A DNA stretch of 29,898 bases from a virus: the IMG/VR virus record IMGVR_UViG_3300018067_000023, positions 1-29,898 of that record, one strand, 5' to 3'. A program made the position numbers and the translations under genes. Below are positions 8,995 to 13,788 of this stretch, piece by piece. Every line of letters begins with the position of its first letter. Position 1 is the first letter of the stretch. The notes below the pieces were generated by a model, which did no database searches, was not told the origin of the DNA, and was given only the letters and a program-made list of their open reading frames with translations.

Positions 8995-9321
8995 ATGAGT
9001 GATAAAACGTATAATTTTCTCAAGTTTTTGGCGATCGTAGTTCTTCCTGGTCTTGGAACGTTATATTTTGTCATTGCTCAGATCTGGGATCTGTCAAATG
9101 GGCAACAGGTAATCGGTACAATTGCTGCTATAAACGTATTTTTAGGAGCAATCCTTGAGTTCTCTAGTCATTCTTATTATAAGAGTGATGATCGCTTTGA
9201 TGGGAGTCTGGATGTCGTACAGAAAGACCCCCTTACACAGACATATTCGCTCAATTTGAACTCCGATCCGCAAGATCTGATTGGTAAGAACGAAGTCATA
9301 TTCAAGGTAAATCCTCAATAG
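8995..9321 (+). CDS. Holin, r1t type
   Basis: A 108-residue membrane protein behind AGGAGAGAAC. The N-terminus contains YNFLKFLAIVVLPGLGTLYF (first membrane segment), then QIWDLSNGQQVIGTIAAINV, then a second hydrophobic stretch with FLGAILEFSS. This order of a PxLGTLYF helix, a short W-containing loop and a second helix is the hallmark of the Lactococcus phage r1t holin family common in phages of Gram-positive bacteria. The C-terminal tail of about 50 residues is polar and longer than in the smallest members. The holin forms membrane lesions at the end of infection that let the endolysin reach the wall. The endolysin here is 11 kb away (20694-21470) and not adjacent. The gene ends the tail/lysis transcript; a phage promoter follows at once at 9325. 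Confidence 0.85.
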   Translation: MSDKTYNFLKFLAIVVLPGLGTLYFVIAQIWDLSNGQQVIGTIAAINVFLGAILEFSSHSYYKSDDRFDGSLDVVQKDPLTQTYSLNLNSDPQDLIGKNEVIFKVNPQ

Positions 9322-9324
9322 GTT

Positions 9325-9350
9325 TTCGCGGGCTATACAGGGCCTATAAT
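9325..9350 (+). promoter_or_regulatory. Phage promoter P1 (TTCGCG-14-TATAAT)
   Basis: TTCGCG at 9325-9330 and TATAAT at 9345-9350 are separated by exactly 14 bases and followed by GAGACCC. It sits between the holin and a 94-residue membrane protein whose ATG is at 9374, preceded by GAGAGGAA. It matches six other strong sites in the window in both elements and spacing, including the GAGA just after the -10. No recognisable TTGACA lies 17 bases upstream of the -10. Confidence 0.82.
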
Positions 9351-9373
9351 GAGACCCTATTGAGAGGAACAAC

Positions 9374-9658
9374 ATGCTTATTCGAAGAACTGAGCACGAA
9401 ACAGGACTTGAGAAGGCCATTAACGACATTCTAGTTCAAATGTCCACTACATCACCAGATAACAAAGAGTATTCTGCAATGTGTGACCAGCTGGTTAAGC
9501 TATATGAGCTGAAGAAGATTGATCTTCCTCCGCAAGTAAGCCCAGATACGCTGGTGATCGTTGCAGGAAACCTCCTTGGAATCTTGCTGATTGTGAACTA
9601 TGAGAAGATGGAGATTCTGACCTCGAAAGCCCTAAGTTTGGTGCTGAGACTACGGTAA
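9374..9658 (+). CDS. Small membrane protein, promoter-terminator module 1
   Basis: A 94-residue protein of unknown function. The first 50 residues are charged and helical (N-terminal RRTEHETGLEKAINDIL), followed by one clear membrane segment, TLVIVAGNLLGILLIVNY, and a short basic, leucine-rich end. It is expressed as its own unit: promoter P1, a leader GAGACCCTATTGAGAGGAAC that carries the ribosome binding site, the ORF and a strong terminator at 9689-9733. The leader is nearly identical to that of the 11706 gene. I do not recognise the family. The topology and independent transcription resemble phage moron-type genes acting at the host membrane, but no sequence feature proves a role. Confidence 0.75.
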   Translation: MLIRRTEHETGLEKAINDILVQMSTTSPDNKEYSAMCDQLVKLYELKKIDLPPQVSPDTLVIVAGNLLGILLIVNYEKMEILTSKALSLVLRLR

Positions 9659-9688
9659 CAGTTGACCATTAACAGGCGAGACGGAAGA

Positions 9689-9733
9689 GGCGTGTAGAAA
9701 GTAAGTAAAATCTATACGCCTTTTCTTTTTTTC
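9689..9733 (+). terminator. Intrinsic terminator of module 1
   Basis: GGCGTGTAGA at 9689-9698 pairs with TCTATACGCC at 9711-9720 (ten pairs, one G-U), with a 12-base loop, followed by TTTTCTTTTTTTC. It closes the transcript from P1 and isolates it from the small-RNA units downstream. Confidence 0.88.
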
Positions 9734-9778
9734 ATCTCAAAAATTCCCCGGGGGTAGATCCTGAAAAACTATTTTTTA

Positions 9779-9804
9779 CTCGCGAAAATTACATAGCCTA
9801 TAAT
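9779..9804 (+). promoter_or_regulatory. Phage promoter P2 (CTCGCG-14-TATAAT)
   Basis: CTCGCG at 9779-9784, 14 bases, TATAAT at 9799-9804, then GAGAAGAG. The spacer contains ACATAGCC, shared almost exactly with P3 and P4. No open reading frame with a ribosome binding site follows before the terminator at 9894-9933, so the product should be a short RNA. Confidence 0.82.
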
Positions 9805-9810
9805 GAGAAG

Positions 9811-9933
9811 AGCTCCGAAAGGAGATTGAGACACTAATGTCCAGGTTCGAGTCCTGGCCAATGTGCTGTCACGGAATGAACAGACAGTTAACGAGTGAAT
9901 TTTAGTTGGATTCACTACCTCTTCTCTTTTTTT
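9811..9933 (+). ncRNA. Structured small RNA unit A with a tRNA T-arm mimic
   Basis: About 120 bases between promoter P2 and a U-tract, without a plausible ORF. Four hairpins can be read directly. CTCC(9813-9816)-GAAA-GGAG is a GNRA-capped stem. CCAGG(9841-9845)-TTCGAGT-CCTGG(9853-9857) has the exact stem length and loop consensus of a tRNA T-arm. CTGTC(9866-9870) pairs with GACAG(9883-9887). AGTGAAT(9894-9900) pairs with ATTCACT(9910-9916) as terminator. In addition GAGAAGAG right after the -10 (9805-9812) is fully complementary to CTCTTCTC (9919-9926) beside the U-run. The 5' end is set by the usual distance from the -10 and could be a few bases earlier. Not a tRNA: there is no anticodon arm or matching acceptor strand. 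Confidence 0.7.
9894..9933 (+). terminator. Terminator of small RNA A
   Basis: Seven-pair stem AGTGAAT / ATTCACT (9894-9900 with 9910-9916), then ACCTCTTCTC and seven T at 9927-9933. The ten bases between hairpin and T-run are longer than usual. Pairing of CTCTTCTC with the promoter-proximal GAGAAGAG would place a stem right next to the T-run. Confidence 0.7.
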
Positions 9934-9938
9934 GTTTT

Positions 9939-9964
9939 TTCGCAAAAACTACATAGCATATAAT
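9939..9964 (+). promoter_or_regulatory. Phage promoter P3 (TTCGCA-14-TATAAT)
   Basis: TTCGCA at 9939-9944, 14 bases including ACATAGCA, TATAAT at 9959-9964, then GAGAAGAG. It starts only five bases after the T-run of small RNA A, so the units are directly abutting. Confidence 0.82.
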
Positions 9965-9970
9965 GAGAAG

Positions 9971-10100
9971 AGAAATCGCCATACCAAATAAGGACGATTG
10001 AAAAGCCGGTAACCCCGTAATAGATTTATGATAGCCAGTATTCGAAAGAATACGTAGCAGAACACAAATGGATTCGGCTAAAACTCTTCTTCTATTTTTT
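9971..10100 (+). ncRNA. Structured small RNA unit B
   Basis: About 130 non-coding bases from promoter P3 to a T-run at 10095-10100. Visible pairings: AATCG(9974-9978)/CGATT(9995-9999); AGCCG(10004-10008)/CGGCT(10075-10079), which encloses the perfect GNRA-type hairpin GTATTC-GAAA-GAATAC at 10038-10053; and a closing helix of AGAAGAG near the promoter (9966-9972) with CTCTTCT (10084-10090). The layout resembles a multi-branched RNA closed by its ends. There is no ORF with a ribosome binding site. The function is unknown; candidates are an antisense or decoy RNA acting on host or phage transcripts. Confidence 0.68.
10084..10100 (+). terminator. Terminator tail of small RNA B
   Basis: CTCTTCTTCTA then TTTTTT. 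There is no local hairpin immediately before the T-run. The likely stems are AGCCG/CGGCT, ending at 10079, or the closing helix with the promoter-proximal AGAAGAG. Termination here therefore depends on the long-range fold and is less certain than at the neighbouring sites. Confidence 0.5.
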
Positions 10101-10124
10101 CGCGAGAAATACATGGCCTATAAT
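10099..10124 (+). promoter_or_regulatory. Phage promoter P4 (TTCGCG-14-TATAAT)
   Basis: TTCGCG at 10099-10104, which uses the end of the previous T-run, 14 bases including ACATGGCC, TATAAT at 10119-10124, then GAGAAGAA. Confidence 0.82.
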
Positions 10125-10130
10125 GAGAAG

Positions 10131-10177
10131 AATGCTCCTAGAGCGACCATCAATCCAGATGGTTCTTCTTTTTTTTT
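10131..10177 (+). ncRNA. Short structured RNA unit C
   Basis: Only about 50 bases separate promoter P4 from a long T-run. ACCATC(10146-10151)/GATGGT(10158-10163) is a perfect terminator hairpin followed by TCTTCTTTTTTTTT. The sequence after the -10, AGAAGAA, is complementary to TTCTTCT at 10163-10169; relative to units A and B both partners changed together (G to A and C to T), which argues that the pairing matters. No ORF fits. It may be a stable short RNA, or a promoter that is attenuated and allows some read-through into the membrane-protein genes from 10205. Confidence 0.62.
10146..10177 (+). terminator. Intrinsic terminator of RNA C
   Basis: Six-pair GC-balanced stem ACCATC / GATGGT with a six-base loop, followed by TCTTCT and nine T ending at 10177. 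Confidence 0.82.
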
Positions 10178-10204
10178 GTCCATTCCAAATGTGAGGAGAT
10201 CCGA

Positions 10205-10318
10205 ATGAATTCTAAAGAGTATGGATTTTTAAATTTTCTAGGTGATGTGTTTATGATCTGCCTTACCTGTGGTTTTTGGTTGGTCTGGATATTCGTCAGG
10301 GAGATGCGGCGCCGATGA
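10205..10318 (+). CDS. Very small membrane protein (37 residues)
   Basis: An ATG at 10205 follows the strong ribosome binding site GAGGAGA at 10192-10199. The frame gives 37 residues: a short polar N-terminus (MNSKEYGFLNFLGD), one hydrophobic segment (FMICLTCGFWLVWIFV) and the very basic end REMRRR. The positive-inside rule would put the C-terminus in the cytoplasm. The TGA overlaps the next ATG as ATGA, so it is coupled to the DUF6353-like gene, itself a membrane protein. The excellent start signal and coupling argue that it is real despite its size. Function unknown. Confidence 0.72.
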   Translation: MNSKEYGFLNFLGDVFMICLTCGFWLVWIFVREMRRR

Positions 10319-11091
10319 TTTCAACTGATTTTTCCTCCAGGATTCAAAAATTTATCTCAGACAACGCACCTACAATTCTGACTACTGTGGGTGTTACAGG
10401 AACTTTGGTAACGGCATATCTTGCTGGGAAAGCGTCATTCCGTGCAGCTGAGCTCATTGCTAGAGAAGAGGAGATTCTCCAACGTTCCCCATTTGATCGA
10501 CCCGTTTTTAAGCTACAGGATAAGATTAAGCTTGTTTGGACTCTTTATATTCCGGCGGCCACAACGAGTGTTACGACGATTGTCAGTATCATTGCTGCTA
10601 ACCGGGTTAGTGATAAACGCGCGGCTGCGATGGCTGCGGCATTCACTATATCCGATCGCGCTTTTACTGAATACAAAGAAAAAGTGTTTGATAGACTTGG
10701 TAAGGGTAAGGAACAGAACATTCGAGACGAGATTGCACAAGATCGTGTCAATAAAGATCCTCCGCACGAGAGCTCAGTCATCATTACAGGGTCAGGGGAG
10801 GTTCTTTGCTACGAGTTATTTACAGGAAGATACTTCAAAAGTACCATGGAAAACATAAAGAAAGCGCAAAACGATATAAATCATCGGATTCTGACTGGTT
10901 CTTCAGCCTCTTTAAGTGAATTCTACAATTTGATGGATCTTCCAACAACAGCACAGTCTGATGAAGTGGGATGGAACTTAGACAGATTGCTCGAATTGAG
11001 ATTCTCATCGGTTCTTACTGATGATGGCAGACCCTGTCTCTCAATCGACTACAGCGTTGTCCCAATCAGAAGTTATTGGAAGATTGGGTAG
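10315..11091 (+). CDS. DUF6353-like membrane protein, paralogue 1
   Basis: A 258-residue protein; ATG at 10315 overlaps the upstream stop. It has a membrane segment near residues 15-37 (TILTTVGVTGTLVTAYLAG) and a second near 75-97, separated by a charged stretch. It then shows KRAAAMAAAFTISDRAFTEY, followed by a soluble C-terminal domain with LSEFYNLMDLP and DEVGWNLDRL. The same plan is present in the gene at 13789 (KR, Ala-rich helix, DR-x-F-x-E-Y, FLNDVYDMLG, GWIRDG), so the two are paralogues. I associate this plan with the phage-restricted family DUF6353; its function is not known. Two membrane helices with a large cytoplasmic domain suggest a membrane-anchored early function rather than a virion part, but that is inference. 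Confidence 0.7.
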   Translation: MISTDFSSRIQKFISDNAPTILTTVGVTGTLVTAYLAGKASFRAAELIAREEEILQRSPFDRPVFKLQDKIKLVWTLYIPAATTSVTTIVSIIAANRVSDKRAAAMAAAFTISDRAFTEYKEKVFDRLGKGKEQNIRDEIAQDRVNKDPPHESSVIITGSGEVLCYELFTGRYFKSTMENIKKAQNDINHRILTGSSASLSEFYNLMDLPTTAQSDEVGWNLDRLLELRFSSVLTDDGRPCLSIDYSVVPIRSYWKIG

Positions 11092-11096
11092 GTTTC

Positions 11097-11381
11097 ATGA
11101 TCGACTACGAGGCGATGATTGTCAGATTGGCCGAGGCGCAGATAGAACGTAAGCGAGTGCAGAGGCTGCTGGAAGCAGGTTGGAACGTTGTACATTTCGC
11201 GAACTATGAGAAAGTAAAAGATTGGATGAAGGCGAAGGAGGATCACCAGTGGGTCGAAGACTGGTCCCGACGACAACTCCGATATGCGAGCGAACAGACC
11301 ATTCTCGGCCAAATCGAGTTGCATGTACATCGGTATCCTGACTGCCCGGACTGCACCCTTAGTGAAGGATTGGATAAGTAA
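11097..11381 (+). CDS. Small soluble protein with a CPDC motif, unknown
   Basis: A 94-residue protein starting at ATG 11097, five bases after the previous stop, with GGGTAGG as weak ribosome binding site; an in-frame TTG at 11076 is an inferior alternative. It is mostly helical and highly charged in the middle (AEAQIERKRVQRLLEAG; WMKAKEDHQWVEDWSRRQLR). It ends in HVHRYPDCPDCTLSEG: the C-x-x-C with a nearby histidine pair could bind a metal ion or form a disulfide. I do not recognise the family. It lies in the same tight gene string as the DUF6353-like protein. Confidence 0.6.
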   Translation: MIDYEAMIVRLAEAQIERKRVQRLLEAGWNVVHFANYEKVKDWMKAKEDHQWVEDWSRRQLRYASEQTILGQIELHVHRYPDCPDCTLSEGLDK

Positions 11382-11386
11382 TAATT

Positions 11387-11653
11387 ATGAGTAAGCTTGT
11401 TGATCGTGTTAGGACGTATAAAGTTGCCAATGATGTCACTGATCATGTCGAACAGCATAAGACGCTATATTCTAGCCTTGCAACAGGCGTTGGGTTTGCA
11501 ATAATTACATATGTTATAATGAGAGCCAGACCACAACTTGGCAATTTTGTCATCGGCGACACTACCAACGGTGCTATTGTATGCATTATTGGAGAAAAGG
11601 CCGTGTTGTCAAATGTGTCTTTCGTTTCTCCGCAAGGAGTCCCGTCGGCGTAG
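11387..11653 (+). CDS. Small membrane-anchored protein, unknown
   Basis: An 88-residue protein starting at 11387 with no good ribosome binding site, suggesting coupling to the gene that ends five bases earlier. The N-terminal 25 residues are polar and helical, then comes one membrane segment (SLATGVGFAIITYVIM), then a short beta-type domain with GNFVIGDTTNGAIVCIIG. Function unknown. It is directly followed by promoter P5, whose TTCGCG begins two bases after the stop codon. Confidence 0.55.
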   Translation: MSKLVDRVRTYKVANDVTDHVEQHKTLYSSLATGVGFAIITYVIMRARPQLGNFVIGDTTNGAIVCIIGEKAVLSNVSFVSPQGVPSA

Positions 11654-11654
11654 C

Positions 11655-11680
11655 TTCGCGAAATATACAACCCTTATGAT
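11655..11680 (+). promoter_or_regulatory. Phage promoter P5 (TTCGCG-14-TATGAT)
   Basis: TTCGCG at 11655-11660, 14 bases, TATGAT at 11675-11680, then GAGACCCCTATTGAGAGGAA, which supplies the ribosome binding site of the next gene. The -10 variant TATGAT and the flank ACAACCCT are shared with P6. Confidence 0.8.
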
Positions 11681-11705
11681 GAGACCCCTATTGAGAGGAA
11701 AAACC

Positions 11706-11912
11706 ATGTCCGAGTCCGAAACGATTCAAACCCCTGAGACCATCTACGTTATCGAGAAGAGAACCCCTCTGCTGACGCCTAGGCTCAAGAAGATTGTCAT
11801 CATCACCGCAAGTGTGTTGACAGTCCTTATTGGAGCCAAGGTCATCTGCAGTCAGGTTGAACAACTTGATGGCGATCCGGCCCCAGAGATCGAATCCAAA
11901 GATAAGGCCTGA
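11706..11912 (+). CDS. Small membrane protein, promoter-terminator module 2
   Basis: A 68-residue protein starting at ATG 11706 behind GAGAGGAAAAA. The N-terminus is acidic and threonine-rich (SESETIQTPETIYVIEKR), a basic patch (RLKK) precedes one membrane helix (IVIITASVLTVLIGAKVI), and the C-terminal tail is acidic. Unit structure is promoter P5, ORF, terminator at 11936-11971, as in modules 1, 3 and 4. No family recognised. Likely made early and placed in the host membrane; this is inferred only from topology and its private promoter. Confidence 0.7.
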   Translation: MSESETIQTPETIYVIEKRTPLLTPRLKKIVIITASVLTVLIGAKVICSQVEQLDGDPAPEIESKDKA

Positions 11913-11935
11913 TTTCCTAAAAAGGAATCAAAGAT

Positions 11936-11971
11936 CTAAGCCCTATGCTAACACATAGGGTTTAGGTTTTT
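11936..11971 (+). terminator. Intrinsic terminator of module 2
   Basis: CTAAGCCCTATG at 11936-11947 pairs over twelve positions (one G-U) with CATAGGGTTTAG at 11954-11965, six-base loop, then G and five T. A smaller hairpin with TTTCCT / AGGAAT lies just before it, at about 11912-11930. Confidence 0.88.
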
Positions 11972-11994
11972 CTCTTCTACTGCAAAGGATTGGG

Positions 11995-12522
11995 ATGTTC
12001 AAGAAAACGATCACATATCGAGATCTTGAAGGAACGCCGATCACAGAGGATTTCTATTTTCATCTGTCAAAGGCAGAAATTGCGGAAATGGAGCTCAGTC
12101 GAAAGGGTGGGTTGTCTGAGTTCTTGAAGAAAATTGTGGCTTCGGAAGACGGAAAAGCCATTATTGAGACTTTCAAGGAAATTGTAGTCAAATCTTACGG
12201 TATTCGAAGCACGGATAATAAACGATTCATCAAGTCTAAGGAACTCTCGGACGAATTTCTACAGACTGATGCATATTCGGAGCTTTTTATCGAGTTGGTG
12301 ACAGATGCGGAATCGAGTGCGGCGTTTATACGAGGAATTGTCCCCATTGATCTGGCCGCTGGTCTTGATGGCAGCTCTCTCAATATTCCTCCTGTTCGTG
12401 CTGTAGAGGACGTCAGTCTTCCCACTTTGACTACAGATGATGAGCGTAAGCATCTTGAGACCCGTTTGGCTGAATTGAATAAGAATTATATTTCTTCAGA
12501 AGAGAGTAAGAACGAAGTATAA
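11995..12522 (+). CDS. Probable tail assembly chaperone
   Basis: A 175-residue protein starting at ATG 11995 with AAAGGA six bases upstream. The sequence follows a pattern I associate with siphovirus tail assembly chaperones: a beta start (KKTITYRDLEG), DFYFHLSKAEI, a GGL motif, a long helix (IIETFKEIVVKSYG), then RFIKSKELSDEF, QTDAYSELFIEL and an Ala-rich helix AAFIRGIVP. These proteins bind the tape measure protein during tail assembly and are usually encoded immediately upstream of it, often with a programmed frameshift. Here the gene is 6.3 kb downstream of the tape measure stop among small membrane-protein genes, and I see no slippery heptamer or extended second frame. The C-terminal 50 residues are charged and probably disordered. 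Confidence 0.68.
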   Translation: MFKKTITYRDLEGTPITEDFYFHLSKAEIAEMELSRKGGLSEFLKKIVASEDGKAIIETFKEIVVKSYGIRSTDNKRFIKSKELSDEFLQTDAYSELFIELVTDAESSAAFIRGIVPIDLAAGLDGSSLNIPPVRAVEDVSLPTLTTDDERKHLETRLAELNKNYISSEESKNEV

Positions 12523-12634
12523 ATTTGCGACTGGGAGTTGGCAGGGCAGCTTAGGGTCTCGCGCCCAACGAGTTGCTAACTTTAAACGACAACTCATTTC
12601 CTGACCGGACACAGGAAAACAAACTGCGCCCTCC
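12523..12634 (+). other. Non-coding interval with three potential stem-loops
   Basis: No ORF with a start signal lies here. Visible inverted repeats: GTTGG(12537-12541)/CCAAC(12565-12569); GAGTTG(12570-12575)/CAACTC(12590-12595); and TTTCCTG(12597-12603)/CAGGAAA(12612-12618). None is followed by a T-run, so these are not ordinary terminators. They could be an RNA structure at the end of the chaperone transcript or an unrecognised small RNA. Promoter P6 follows. Confidence 0.45.
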
Positions 12635-12660
12635 ATCGCGAGTTTTACAACCCTTATGAT
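12635..12660 (+). promoter_or_regulatory. Phage promoter P6 (ATCGCG-14-TATGAT)
   Basis: ATCGCG at 12635-12640, 14 bases ending in ACAACCCT, TATGAT at 12655-12660, then GAGACCCCTA. The 20 bases from ACAACCC through GAGACC are identical to P5. Confidence 0.8.
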
Positions 12661-12686
12661 GAGACCCCTACCCGAAAGGAAATGTC

Positions 12687-12941
12687 ATGTCCAAGACACT
12701 TATCGCCAAACGAATTGTATCATTCATCGTTGGTGCTGGTGCTGCCAAGATTATCTCTGGCATTGTAACTCATAACACTAATCCCGAAAATATTTACGAC
12801 TCCGTAACTATCGTCGCAGGCTCAATGGTTATGGGTGCAGTGCTAGCTGAACATTGCAAGCAGTACACAGACAAATCGATTGATGAGATCATCGCTATTT
12901 GGCAAGGTGAGAAGAACATTTTTCATATCCATCACGCGTAA
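12687..12941 (+). CDS. Small membrane protein, promoter-terminator module 3
   Basis: An 84-residue protein starting at ATG 12687 after GAAAGGA. It has two hydrophobic segments, RIVSFIVGAGAAKIISGIV and VTIVAGSMVMGAVLAEH, separated by a short Asn/Asp-rich loop, and a polar C-terminus ending in HIHHA. Glycine and small residues in both segments suggest helix packing or oligomerisation. It is transcribed alone between P6 and the terminator at 12950-12985. Family unknown to me; proteins of this type recur in actinophages without an assigned role. Confidence 0.72.
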   Translation: MSKTLIAKRIVSFIVGAGAAKIISGIVTHNTNPENIYDSVTIVAGSMVMGAVLAEHCKQYTDKSIDEIIAIWQGEKNIFHIHHA

Positions 12942-12949
12942 TTTCTCAG

Positions 12950-12985
12950 CCTATACTCCACCAGGAGTATGGGTTTTTCTTTTTT
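12950..12985 (+). terminator. Intrinsic terminator of module 3
   Basis: CCTATACTCC at 12950-12959 pairs over ten positions with GGAGTATGGG at 12964-12973, four-base loop, followed by TTTTTCTTTTTT. Confidence 0.9.
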
Positions 12986-12996
12986 GAAGGATGATG

Positions 12997-13647
12997 ATGG
13001 AAGATTATCCCAGTAATTCTGCTCGTGCGACACGACCAGACTTGAAACAGCCCGAGACTGAACCGAAGAAAATTGATAAGGTTGTTTCCGGAGAAGTCGT
13101 ACGCCGTAAGAAGCCTTTAAATAAGCGATTCCGGGAAATCTTTGTTGGACAAGATGCTAAAACAGCATGGGGCTTCGTTTTATTCGACGTTCTTATTCCG
13201 GCAGCCAAAGACACGATGGCGGATGCTGTGAGTCAAGGCGTTGAACGGATGTTATTTGGTGATGCCCGATCTAATCCTCGGAGATCAGGAGGGTATCGGC
13301 CACCATACAGCGTAACACCGACTCAATCGACATACACTCGTTATTCGACTGGATCATCGTACGCAAAACGAGACGAAAAGGTTCTGAGTAGACGAGCTAG
13401 AGCTACTCACAACTTCGACGAGATCATTCTTCCGACTAGAGTCGAAGCCGAAGAGGTTCTAGAACGTCTCTATGATCTTCTTTCAAGATATGAACAAACA
13501 ACAGTATCCGATCTTTATGATCTTCTTGGTGTGACTGGAAACTACACTGATGAGAAATGGGGTTGGACAGAACTCACGGGTTCTGGTATTGATCGAGTTA
13601 GAGAAGGATATTTGCTTGATCTACCGAAACCGGAACCCTTGCGATAA
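12997..13647 (+). CDS. Conserved phage protein of unknown function
   Basis: A 216-residue soluble protein. Three consecutive ATGs (12991, 12994, 12997) follow GAAGG at 12986-12990; only the last leaves normal spacing, so I chose 12997. The first 130 residues are basic and disordered-looking, rich in Arg, Pro, Ser, Thr and Tyr, with a hydrophobic patch AWGFVLFDVLIP near residue 60. Residues of about 140-210 form the conserved core, with F-D-E-I-I-L-P-T-R, a helix EAEEVLERLYDLLSRY, TVSDLYDLLG and DEKWGWTEL. I have seen this core repeatedly in actinophage genomes without a function. The stop overlaps the next start (TAATG). A virion-associated or scaffolding role is possible but unsupported. Confidence 0.62.
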   Translation: MEDYPSNSARATRPDLKQPETEPKKIDKVVSGEVVRRKKPLNKRFREIFVGQDAKTAWGFVLFDVLIPAAKDTMADAVSQGVERMLFGDARSNPRRSGGYRPPYSVTPTQSTYTRYSTGSSYAKRDEKVLSRRARATHNFDEIILPTRVEAEEVLERLYDLLSRYEQTTVSDLYDLLGVTGNYTDEKWGWTELTGSGIDRVREGYLLDLPKPEPLR

Positions 13648-13784
13648 TGGCTAGTGCAGTGCAGATGCGAGATGCAATTATTGTTGCATATCCAAGTAAG
13701 CGATGGGCTGAAAAAGTAAAGAGAATGCCCGACAACCAGGTCATCGCCGTATATATGCGGCTAAAACTACAAGGAAAGGTTTAG
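13647..13784 (+). CDS. Conserved very small protein (45 residues)
   Basis: The ATG at 13647 overlaps the previous stop by one base. The 45-residue product contains MRDAIIVAYPSKRWAEKV, then RMPDNQVIAVYMRLK. This Y-P-x-x-R-W-x-x-K-V-x-x-M-x-D-x-Q-V-x-A-x-Y pattern is recurrent in actinophages, always as a tiny orphan between larger genes. It is basic and probably a single helical hairpin, possibly nucleic-acid binding. Coupling to the upstream gene and the conserved pattern support it as real although it is short. The next gene's ribosome binding site AAGGAAAGG lies in its last codons. Confidence 0.66.
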   Translation: MASAVQMRDAIIVAYPSKRWAEKVKRMPDNQVIAVYMRLKLQGKV

Positions 13785-13788
13785 TACT

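Noticed and set aside
9811-9870. tRNA gene or attP core around the T-arm-like hairpin
   Set aside because: No anticodon arm, D-arm of normal spacing or acceptor partner can be drawn, and no integrase lies in the window. Kept as a T-arm mimic in a small RNA.
9902-10114. Reverse-strand ORF across small RNA units A and B
   Set aside because: Low-complexity product, no start signal, and it crosses two promoters and terminators of the + strand.
11538-11912. Longer version of the 11706 gene starting at 11538
   Set aside because: The upstream part overlaps another gene and promoter P5; the ATG at 11706 has a good ribosome binding site and the shared leader.
12440-12560. Programmed frameshift extending the chaperone
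   Set aside because: No slippery heptamer near the 3' end and no extended alternative frame follows the stop.
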